NCBI GenBank assembly: GCA_965221935.1
Contig: CBDCSZ010000001.1
Coordinates: 124,001 to 188,000 of the forward strand
Length of the DNA: 64,000 nucleotides
Source of the DNA: JAPOXR01 sp965221935
GTDB taxonomy: Bacteria > Pseudomonadota > Alphaproteobacteria > Rhodobacterales > Rhodobacteraceae
Direction: 5' to 3'
The notes beneath the pieces were generated by a model that had not been told where the DNA came from, ran no database searches, and saw only the letters and a program-made list of their open reading frames with translations. The position numbers were made by a program, and so were the translations under genes. Positions 56,177-64,000 of this stretch are shown here, one piece after another. Numbering within the stretch: position 1 is the stretch's first letter; each line of letters starts with the position of its first letter.

Positions 56177-57067
56177 TCACCGAACCGGCTCCAGGCTGGA
56201 CAGGTAAAGCGCGATGGCCTCATGAAACTCATACGGAACATGATTGGAAAAGGCTTGCGTGACGAGGAACATTGAACTCTCCTCATCGATGGCGCCGGAC
56301 CATTCGCTGAACGCATTCAGAATTTCATCCTGGCTCAATCCGGCGATTCCCGGGGCCGCGTTTTCGCCTTCCTTGAGCGGTGGCGCGCCGGCGAACCGCT
56401 CTGACCGGCTTTCCGCCATCGCAATGTTGCGCGGTGTGTGGCAGACGCCGCAGTGCCCTAAGCCATTCACGAAATAGGCGCCGCGGTTCCATTGCGGCGA
56501 CCGGTTTGGATCCGGCTCAAAAACTCTCTCCCGGTGCTGCGCCAGCTTCCAAAACGCCAGCACCGGCCGAATATTGAACGGAAAACCGACATCGTGCGGC
56601 GGCGATGCCCGGCGAACGGGTTTAATACTGTCCAAATACGCTTTCAGATGCAGCAGGTCTGCGTTCGCAGCGGTCGCGAACGAGGTGTACGGAAATGCGG
56701 GATAATAGTGCCTGCCGTCCGGGCCGATCCCTTTCCGCAATGCGTTCACAAAACCGGCCGCGGTCCAACTCCCGATCCCTGTTTCAGCATCCGGCGTGAT
56801 GTTTGGCGGATAGAAAGCGCCGACGGCCGTTTCCAGCGGGTCGCCTCCTGAAGGCAATCCTCCGTCGCCTGACCGGGCATGGCAATTGCCGCAGCCGCCG
56901 ATGTGATACAGAATTTCGCCCCTGGCAGCGTCAGCGGCAAATCCGGCGGGCAGCGATTCCGCGATTTCGGTGTCGGAAAGCCGCGGCGGATTGTGAACCC
57001 AGTGCGCGGTCAGCAGCGCCGCCGCCAAAACCGCCGCTGTCCCGGCAACCGCTTTCCTGTTCACCAC
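56177..57067 (-). CDS. diheme cytochrome c
   Basis: 296 residues. It has an N-terminal membrane anchor or signal (VAGTAAVLAAALLTA) and two heme sites, CGNCH near residue 60 and CGVCH near residue 212, each followed by a cytochrome c fold; Met ligands probably lie in the later part of each domain. It resembles cytochrome subunits of periplasmic dehydrogenases. It is convergent with the creatininase gene (7-base gap) and follows the cytochrome c' gene on the same strand by 15 bases. It could accept electrons from the FAD oxidase of the facing operon. Confidence 0.88.
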   Translation of the reverse strand: MVNRKAVAGTAAVLAAALLTAHWVHNPPRLSDTEIAESLPAGFAADAARGEILYHIGGCGNCHARSGDGGLPSGGDPLETAVGAFYPPNITPDAETGIGSWTAAGFVNALRKGIGPDGRHYYPAFPYTSFATAANADLLHLKAYLDSIKPVRRASPPHDVGFPFNIRPVLAFWKLAQHRERVFEPDPNRSPQWNRGAYFVNGLGHCGVCHTPRNIAMAESRSERFAGAPPLKEGENAAPGIAGLSQDEILNAFSEWSGAIDEESSMFLVTQAFSNHVPYEFHEAIALYLSSLEPVR

Positions 57068-57082
57068 TGCGATGGCAAAAAA

Positions 57083-57508
57083 TCACTGCCGGTACAAGCT
57101 GTGGCAGCTGCGGCAGGTCGCGCCGACGTCGCCAAACGCCGCGCCAAACTGCTCTGCATCGCCAATCCCGGCCAGCTTCCCGGCAGCGGATTCCAAAGCG
57201 AAAGCGGCTTCCCGAAAACCCGTTTGATCGTCAAAAATGGCCGGCGATGCCTCGGTTGACCCGCCGGTCTCCGTGCCTTCGGGAAACAGGTGTGGAAAAG
57301 CCATCAGCATGACTGAAATCGCCTGACCGGTCGCGCGCGCGGTTTCTACGTTGAACTCAGCCTGGCCACGCTGCATTGCGGCGAGGGTTCGCATGTTTGA
57401 GCCGACAAACTGCATGATTGCCTGCCGCGCTTCGATGACTTCAATGGAGTCCTGCGCCGAGGCACCGAACCCGGTCAGCATCACCATCGCCGCTATCAAT
57501 GTTCTCAT
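57083..57508 (-). CDS. cytochrome c'-type monoheme protein
   Basis: 141 residues from the Met at 57508, which gives a clean signal peptide (MRTLIAAMVMLTGFGASAQD). It has four-helix character and the C-terminal heme motif CRSCH at residues about 132-136, the cytochrome c' layout. It is upstream of the diheme cytochrome in a two-gene operon. The longer frame to 57652 shows no homology. Confidence 0.85.
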   Translation of the reverse strand: MRTLIAAMVMLTGFGASAQDSIEVIEARQAIMQFVGSNMRTLAAMQRGQAEFNVETARATGQAISVMLMAFPHLFPEGTETGGSTEASPAIFDDQTGFREAAFALESAAGKLAGIGDAEQFGAAFGDVGATCRSCHSLYRQ

Positions 57509-57667
57509 GAGACTGGCTCCCAGCCGCTGATGTCCGGCGCCGGTCGCAACGCGCTGACCAGCTGGCCGGCAGCGGCTCTTTTTCGAATTCTTCCGGCCAC
57601 GCGAATCGCCGGTCCTGGGGGTCAGGCTATCGGCTACCGCGCTGCCAATCAACGATCGGCGCGGCCG

Positions 57668-58327
57668 TCAGCGCGCGCCCTCGGCTCTTCTGATCAGGCT
57701 GACCACGATTGGCCCCAAATCGTCAACAATCAGGGCAACACCTTCCGCGTTCGGGTGAAGCCCGTCATCCTGAAAATACAGCGCCCGCGCCTCCTCTCTC
57801 GTTCCCACCCGATCGAGGGCCGAAAAATATCTGCTGTAAAACAGCGTTCTGTGTTTTTCGGACAATTCCTCATAGGCGGCTTCAAAATCCCGCTTATAGT
57901 CTTCACCATAGTTGGACGGCGCTTCCTGGCCGATCAGCAGCACCGGCACCCCGGCTTCCGACGCCCGCTGCAGAATGCCATCCAGATTGGCCCGGCTGTC
58001 CTCTGGAAACAGACCGCGCAACAAATCGTTTCCTCCGAGCGCGACGATCAGCGCATCTGGATTTGAAGCAAGCGTCCAGTCAATCCGCGCCAGTCCGCCG
58101 GCCGTTGTGTCACCTGACACGCCGACGTTGATCGCTTCCGCATTTTCTCCCCGCATCGCAAGCCAGTCATTCAGCTGCTGGACAAAACCGTCTTCCGGAG
58201 ACAGCCCGAATCCGTGCACCAGACTGTCCCCGAAGGCCGCAATGGAGACGGAATCGGCATTTGCGCCCTGCCCCAAAGCGAGGCAAATCCAAACCAGCGC
58301 CGCGCACTTGCGAAGCGAACGCGACAC
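57668..58327 (-). CDS. tesA: SGNH/GDSL esterase, TesA-like (acyl-CoA thioesterase I/arylesterase)
   Basis: 219 residues. AAFGDSLVHGFGL holds the nucleophilic Ser (block I), NVGVSGDTTAGG block II, VALGGNDLLRG block III and DDGLHPNAEG the Asp/His pair. The signal peptide places it in the periplasm. I prefer the GTG start at 58327 (MSRSLRKCAALVW...): the ATG at 58369 would overlap the divergent ybbA start codon itself and give an over-long n-region. The tesA/ybbA/ybbP arrangement is conserved in proteobacteria. Confidence 0.88.
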   Translation of the reverse strand: MSRSLRKCAALVWICLALGQGANADSVSIAAFGDSLVHGFGLSPEDGFVQQLNDWLAMRGENAEAINVGVSGDTTAGGLARIDWTLASNPDALIVALGGNDLLRGLFPEDSRANLDGILQRASEAGVPVLLIGQEAPSNYGEDYKRDFEAAYEELSEKHRTLFYSRYFSALDRVGTREEARALYFQDDGLHPNAEGVALIVDDLGPIVVSLIRRAEGAR

Positions 58328-58367
58328 ACCATATCTGAGTGAGCACGCCCGATTCCGCCTGTGTTTC

Positions 58368-59053
<686 letters not shown>

Positions 59054-59057
<4 letters not shown>

Positions 59058-61591
59058 GGCGCGGCGCCGCAGCCCTGCGTATTGCTCTTCGCGAGCTGCG
59101 CGGCGGAGTGCGCGGATTTCGCGTGCTCCTCGCGTGTCTGGCGCTCGGTGTGGCGTCGGTGGCAGCCGTCGGCACGGTACGGTCGAATATCGAAACCAGC
59201 CTCACAGAAAACGGCGCCACAATTCTCGGCGGCGATGCTGAAATCGAACTCAGCTACCGCTTTGCCGACGACGTCGAGCTGCGGTGGATGCGCAGCCGTT
59301 CGGAACAGGTTTCTGAAATTGTTGAGTTTCGATCGATGGCCGTCACCAGGTCCGAAGGGGAAATCGGCCGTGCCCTGACGCAACTGAAGGCGGTCGATGA
59401 ATCCTATCCCATTTACGGCGAGGTGGAGCTGGAACCGTCGATGCCGCTTGGCCGCGCGCTGGCGACCCGCGATGGCATCCACGGCGCCGTTATGCACCGC
59501 GATCTCATCAGCCGGCTGTCAATTCAGGTGGGCGAAATCTTCACGCTCGGGACGAACACATTTCGCCTGAATGCCAGGCTGGTTTCGGAGCCGGACGGGT
59601 TTGACACCGGGTTTGCCCTCGGTCCGCGCACCATTGTCGGATCGGACGGGCTGGATGGATCGGGGCTGATTGGACCGGGAACGCTCTACTCCACAAAATA
59701 CCGCATGCAGCTCGATCCGAATATCGACCTTGGCCAGCTGCGGGCGCACGCCGAGGCCGAGCTTGCCGATTCCGGGCTGCAGTGGACGGACCGGCGAAAT
59801 GGCAGCCCGTCGGCCCAGGCCTTCGTGCAGCGCGTCGGCGCCTTTCTCGTTCTGGTCGGCCTTGCCGGAGTCGCCGTCGGCGGGGTCGGGGTATCGGCGG
59901 CCGTGCGGGCGTATCTTGAAAGCAAGACGGCAACCATTGCGACCCTGAAAACTCTGGGGGCGGATCGTTTCACGATTTTCCTGGCCTATTTGATTCAAGT
60001 CGGGGTTATGATTGCCCTTGGCATTGCCATTGGCATCGCGGCCGGAGCCCTTCTCCCTTGGGTGTTCGGCTCGGTGATCGCCGAAAACCTGCCGGTGCCG
60101 TCAGGAAGCCGAATCCAATTCGCCCCATTGGCGGAAGCGGCCCTCTATGGCGGCCTCGTCGGACTCGCCTTCTCGCTGTGGTCGCTTGCCCACACTGGCG
60201 AAATCAACGCCGCCGGGCTGTACAGGATTGGCGCAGAACGGTCCGGACGGCTGCCCCCGCCGCTGTTTTTGGCTGCGGTTGCGGCGATCGTCGCCGCTCT
60301 CATCGGCAGCGCCGCCTATCTGTCCGGCTCCCCCCGCATCGCGCTTTGGGCGGCTGGCGGTCTTCTCGGCTCGCTCATCGTCCTTGGCGCCGCGTCAATC
60401 GGCATCAGATCCGCGGCCCGCAGACTGGCGCGTTCCGGCGGTCTCAGGGGGCGGACCACGCTGCGGCTTGCCATTGGATCGATCGGCGGACCGAACAGCG
60501 ATGCCTCGCCCGTCATGCTTTCGCTGGGCCTTGGCCTCACCGTGCTTGCGACCATTGGACAGATCGCCGACAATTTGAACCGGTCAATCGTCCAGGACAT
60601 ACCGGAGGTCGCGCCGTCATACTTTGTGATCGACGTCCAGAACGCGCAGTTCGATGACTTCGTGGCATTGGTGGGATCGCAGCCCGGTGTGACCGAACTG
60701 GAGACCGCGCCCATGCTTCGGGGAATCATCTCCCGGATCAATGGCGTGCCGGCCATGGAAGCGGCGGGCGAACACTGGGTTCTGCGGGGCGACCGCGGCG
60801 TGTCCTATGCCGCGCTTCCGCCCGATGATACGGTGATCGCAGAAGGCGAATGGTGGGCAGAGGACTATGCCGGGCAGCCGCTGGTGAGTTTTGCCGAAGA
60901 GGAAGCGCGTGAGCTGGGGTTGAAGATCGGCGACATTCTCACGCTGAACATACTCGGCCGCGACATCGAGGCGGCCGTGTCCAGTTTCCGCGAGGTCGAA
61001 TTTGAAACAATGGGCATCGGATTCGTCATGATTATGAACCCGGCCGCGCTGCGGAGCGCCCCGCACACCCATATTGCGACGATTTATGCGGAAGATGACG
61101 CCGAACAGAGCCTGTTTCGGGAAATCACATCCGCATTTCCCAATGTCACGACGATTTCCGTGAGCGACGGCATCGCCCAGTTCTCGCGGATCCTGGCCGG
61201 TCTGACCTCAGCCATCGCCTACGGATCCGGCGTCACCCTGACAACGGGGCTGGTTGTCCTTGTCGGGGCCGCCGCCGCGGGAGAAAAACGGCGCATCTAC
61301 GAATCCGCGATTCTCAAAACACTTGGGGCATCGCGGCGGCGGGTGCTGTCGGCTCTGGCGGTTCGGTCCGCGATACTGGGCGCCGCCGCCGGTGCCGTTG
61401 CCATCGCCGCCGGCGGCATCGCCGGCTGGGCAGTCCTGCGGTTTGTCATGAACATAGACTTCAGCTTTGAACCGCTGTCGGCGGCCGCTGTCGTCGCCGG
61501 CGGCGCGCTGGCTTCGCTCGGCGCAGGGCTTGTTTTTGCTCTCGGCCCGCTGAATGCCAGCCCGTCACGGGTTTTGCGCGCCCCCGATTGA
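59054..61591 (+). CDS. ybbP: FtsX-domain ABC permease YbbP
   Basis: 845 residues. It has two FtsX domains and ten hydrophobic spans: the N-terminal span LLACLALGVASVAAVG, a cluster at residues about 255-480, and a final cluster from GVTLTTGLVVLVGAAAA on. ILKTLGASRRRVLSALAVRS near the end and the equivalent TLKTLGADRFTIFL at about 295 are the FtsX coupling segments. The large periplasmic domain between spans is typical of YbbP. It starts at GTG 59054. Its last 27 bases overlap the convergent allA. Confidence 0.92.
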
Positions 61592-62098
61592 TCCCGTAAG
61601 GTGGAAAACCCGCCAAGGCGCCGCAAATCTGTGAATTTCGATATTGCCGGCATCGCCGATCCAGTCAACGACAGCAAACAGCCCGTTGCCGCCCAGGGGA
61701 GTCAGCACCCCGTGCCAGACACCGCGCCGGAGATTCACGCCTTGAAGGGGAGCGGTTTCAAATGCCTGCGGCATCCCGGGAACACCGTCCAGGTCCGGGG
61801 CGACAATGACAAGAAACGGGTCCGCGCCCATCGGAACAAACGCCTGCGAACCGAGCGGGTGCCGCTCCAGCAGTTGAAACTCGTAAGGCAGGGACCGGAT
61901 CTGCGACGTGAACAGGCTGATGCCGACCCGCCCCGCCGGATCGAAATCCAGCGAAGCTAGATCGGTGTGCCGTTCGCACAACCCGTCATTGATCGGCTCC
62001 GGCTCATTGCCGGTCTGCAGCACATCGCCAAACCCGGCGAACGCCTCGGCGGTCAACGGTTGGATTTCGATTGTCCGACCAGCGCCGCCCGATGTCAT
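61565..62098 (-). CDS. allA: ureidoglycolate lyase
   Basis: 177 residues from the Met at 62098. EIQPLTAEAFAGFGDVL, FTSQIRSLPYEFQLLERHPLG split by family spacing, SQAFVPMG and the metal-site segment RRGVWHGVLTPLG are AllA hallmarks. It splits ureidoglycolate into glyoxylate and urea, the last step of allantoin breakdown. Its ATG overlaps the allE stop by 4 bases. The frame upstream of 62098 has no homology. Confidence 0.92.
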   Translation of the reverse strand: MTSGGAGRTIEIQPLTAEAFAGFGDVLQTGNEPEPINDGLCERHTDLASLDFDPAGRVGISLFTSQIRSLPYEFQLLERHPLGSQAFVPMGADPFLVIVAPDLDGVPGMPQAFETAPLQGVNLRRGVWHGVLTPLGGNGLFAVVDWIGDAGNIEIHRFAAPWRVFHLTGSIGGAQNP

Positions 62099-62952
62099 GA
62101 CGGCTGTTCCGGCGCATGGCCGCGGGACCAAAGCCGGGCATGCCGGTTCACATCCTTGTACAGCAGATACCGGAAACGGTCCGGGCCGCCGGCGTAACAG
62201 GCCTGCGGGCAGAAGGCCCGCAGCCACATAAAGTCTCCCGCTTCGACCTCGACCCAGTCCTGGTTCAACCGATAGGCGGCTTTCCCCTCAAGGACGTAGA
62301 GCGAGTGCTCCATCACATGGGTTTCCAAAAACGGAAGGACGGCGCCGGGCGCGAATTCCACGATATTCACCTGCATGTCGTGACGCATATCGTCGCTGTC
62401 CACAAACACCGTCGTTGACCATTTGCCGTCGGTGTCCGGCATTGGAATTGGCGCCGTCTCCGATTCGCTGGTCACCAGCGAATGCGGCGGCTCCAGCCCC
62501 GCGACCGGCTCGAATCGTTTGCGGATCCAATGAAACACGCTCGGCTCCTGCCCGAACGCCCTGAAGGTCCACCGGCATCCGGGCGCGATATAGACGAAGC
62601 TCCCGGCTGTCAGTTTTGACGGCTGCCCGTCCAACTCGACCACAGATTTGCCGTGGGTGACAAACAGCACGCACTCAGCCCCCGGATCGGGTTCCGGATC
62701 GCTGCTCCCGCCGCCCGGTTCGACCTCGAACACGTAGTGCGAAAACGTCTCGGCAAATCCGGTCAAGGGCCGCGCCAGTATCCACAGCCGCGCATCCTCC
62801 CAGCGGGGAAGCCGGCTTGCGACAATATCCCGCATCACACCGTGCGGAATGACCGCATAAAAATCGGTGCAGACAGACCTCCCGGTCAAGAGTTCCGACT
62901 GCGCGGGATGGCCGCCTGGCGGTCGGGCGTAACTGCGTTCAGCCACTTCCAA
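62095..62952 (-). CDS. allE: (S)-ureidoglycine aminohydrolase (bicupin)
   Basis: 285 residues with two cupin domains. HYVFEVEPGGGSSDPEP and FVYIAPGCRWTF lie in the first; VNIVEFAPGAVLPFLETHVMEHSLYVLEGK with its metal His and Glu, broken here only by description, lies in the second, then GDFMWLRAFCPQACYAGG. It converts ureidoglycine to ureidoglycolate and ammonia (Mn-dependent in the family). It starts at TTG 62952, three bases after the stop of the upstream puuE gene. Confidence 0.9.
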   Translation of the reverse strand: MEVAERSYARPPGGHPAQSELLTGRSVCTDFYAVIPHGVMRDIVASRLPRWEDARLWILARPLTGFAETFSHYVFEVEPGGGSSDPEPDPGAECVLFVTHGKSVVELDGQPSKLTAGSFVYIAPGCRWTFRAFGQEPSVFHWIRKRFEPVAGLEPPHSLVTSESETAPIPMPDTDGKWSTTVFVDSDDMRHDMQVNIVEFAPGAVLPFLETHVMEHSLYVLEGKAAYRLNQDWVEVEAGDFMWLRAFCPQACYAGGPDRFRYLLYKDVNRHARLWSRGHAPEQPS

Positions 62953-62955
62953 TTC

Positions 62956-64000
62956 CTATTCAAAATCCGCTGCCAGCCGATGCCACGCGATTCGCTCGAT
63001 CTGCCGGCGCGCCTCTTCAATCTCCGCGCTGCGCGTGCTTCCAGCGCGTCTTCTGAATTCCCCAACAATGGATTTCCGGGTGTGATCCCGGACGGCAATG
63101 ATGAACGGAATTCCAAATCTCTCCCGGTACAGGATGTTCAATTGTTCAAACTCAGAACGCTCGTCATCTGTCAAGGCATCCAGTCCGGCTGACGCCTGCT
63201 CGCTCGCCGATTCGGGGCTCAGCTGTCTGGCCTGCGCGAGTCTGCCGGCAAGATCCGGATGCGCCATGATCACGCTCAGCCGCTCATCCTCCGAGGCCGA
63301 CCGAAACGCCCGGCAGAGCAGGCTGTGCACGCCTTCGCGGCAGTCGTGCGCCGGTCCGATCTCAAAACCAAACCCCCTCTCGGCAATCCACTCTGAATGT
63401 TCAAACACACTGCCAAACCTGCGGACAAATTCACCGCGGGTCATTTCCGAGGGCACGGCCGTCTTCTGACTTGGAGGATGCTCCGCTGCCCAGTGCCGGG
63501 CAATGTCGATTCTCCTAGCAAACCAAACCCTGTCTTTCGAGCGCGCATAGTCAAGAAAACGCCGCAGGGAATGGGCGCGGCCCGGCCGTCCGGCAAGGCG
63601 GCAGTGCAGGCCGACCGACATCATTTTTGGCGCGCCCTGCATCCCCTCATAGTGCAGCAGGTCAAGAGAATCCTTCAAATATGTGAAAAACTGATCCCCG
63701 CTGTTGAAGCCCTGTGCGGTCGCAAACCGCATATCGTTCGCATCGAGCGTGTACGGCACAATGAGCTGATCGCGCCCATCGACGCGCATCCAGTACGGCA
63801 GGTCGTCAGCGTACGAGTCGGCGATGTATGCGAAGCCGCCTTCGGCCGCGGCAAGCCGCACGGTGTTGGCCGAGGCGCGCCCGGTGTACCAGCCCAGCGG
63901 CCGTTCACCTGTGACTTCGGTGTGCAGGCGGATTGCCTCGGCCATGTGCTGTCGCTCTTCAGCTTCGCTGAAGTCCTTGTATTCAATCCATTTTAACCCG
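62956..64000 (-). CDS. puuE: PuuE allantoinase fused to OHCU decarboxylase, 5' end outside window
   Basis: The frame is open to base 64000, where it reads GLKWIEYKDFSEAEERQHM; the start lies right of the window. The first part is a polysaccharide-deacetylase-type allantoinase (TEVTGERPLGWYTGRAS, RPGRAHSLRRFLDYARS). From about RGEFVRRFGSVFEHSEWIAE on it is a 2-oxo-4-hydroxy-4-carboxy-5-ureidoimidazoline decarboxylase: His in AHPDLAGRL, and FIIAVRDHTRKSI. The fused protein makes S-allantoin from OHCU and then opens the ring, upstream of AllE and AllA in the same operon. Confidence 0.93.
   Translation of the reverse strand, partial: GLKWIEYKDFSEAEERQHMAEAIRLHTEVTGERPLGWYTGRASANTVRLAAAEGGFAYIADSYADDLPYWMRVDGRDQLIVPYTLDANDMRFATAQGFNSGDQFFTYLKDSLDLLHYEGMQGAPKMMSVGLHCRLAGRPGRAHSLRRFLDYARSKDRVWFARRIDIARHWAAEHPPSQKTAVPSEMTRGEFVRRFGSVFEHSEWIAERGFGFEIGPAHDCREGVHSLLCRAFRSASEDERLSVIMAHPDLAGRLAQARQLSPESASEQASAGLDALTDDERSEFEQLNILYRERFGIPFIIAVRDHTRKSIVGEFRRRAGSTRSAEIEEARRQIERIAWHRLAADFE

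Overview
The window is about 60% GC and its gene content points to an alphaproteobacterium: an mreB-mreC-mreD-mrdA-rodA cluster, tripartite tricarboxylate (TTT) transporter genes, a Tm-1-like/UPF0261 gene, PuuE fused to OHCU decarboxylase, and a RIT (recombinase-in-trio) element. Many genes carry one lesion (frameshift or in-frame stop) and insertion elements are nested. This suggests a genome that is losing function under mobile-element load, perhaps host-associated, although assembly indels could explain some of the frameshifts.

Layout. 1-1691: a MORN-repeat protein gene that enters from the left edge, with an internal 276-bp duplication and a frameshift. 1750-3475: leuA, preceded by a candidate leucine leader peptide and hairpin, and frameshifted in its C-terminal domain. 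3702-15871: a TTT transporter operon (tctC, tctB, tctA). tctA is cut into three pieces by two insertions. The first (6179-8742) is a head-to-tail array of three 855-bp units that look like an ORF-less group II intron lying antisense to tctA. The second (8906-15492) is a 6.6-kb foldback element with GTAAGCG ends and an 8-bp target duplication. Its arms hold IS110-type transposase fragments, and its centre is a RIT element (9638-13103). Two further intron units (13578-15286) sit inside the right arm. Both intron arrays directly follow the same 7-nt exon motif, which can pair with a loop inside the intron.

15882-19155: a Tm-1-like/UPF0261 protein and a frameshifted flavin/Fe-S oxidoreductase, probably part of the same operon as the transporter. 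19340-24938: the cell-shape cluster mreBCD-mrdA-rodA, intact and tightly overlapped. 24943-29394: a GhrA-type reductase, a CoA-acylating aldehyde dehydrogenase like SauS, and a two-subunit ADP-forming CoA ligase; together they could turn an aldehyde (sulfoacetaldehyde is the best guess) into acid plus ATP. 29700-32396: an ABC ATPase with an in-frame stop and a decayed IS1634-type transposase. 32679-37319: a uracil-DNA-glycosylase family protein, NhaA, KdsA, a phosphomannomutase and tRNA-Gln(UUG).

37378-48291: a carbohydrate or inositol catabolism region with a cupin, three Gfo/Idh/MocA dehydrogenases (one broken), a 2-hydroxyacid dehydrogenase, PPK2, VOC and RidA proteins, and an ABC sugar importer that lacks an ATPase and has a broken second permease. 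48733-56169: an intact, translationally coupled operon (NMT1/THI5-type ABC importer, cytosine-deaminase-like amidohydrolase, FAD oxidase, two flavodoxin-fold oxidoreductases, creatininase-family hydrolase) that looks like an uptake-and-ring-opening pathway for an N-heterocycle of unknown identity. 56177-57508: two cytochromes c. 57668-61591: tesA-like esterase divergent from ybbA-ybbP. 61565-64000 (minus): ureide/purine catabolism (AllA, AllE, PuuE-OHCU decarboxylase), leaving the window at the right edge.
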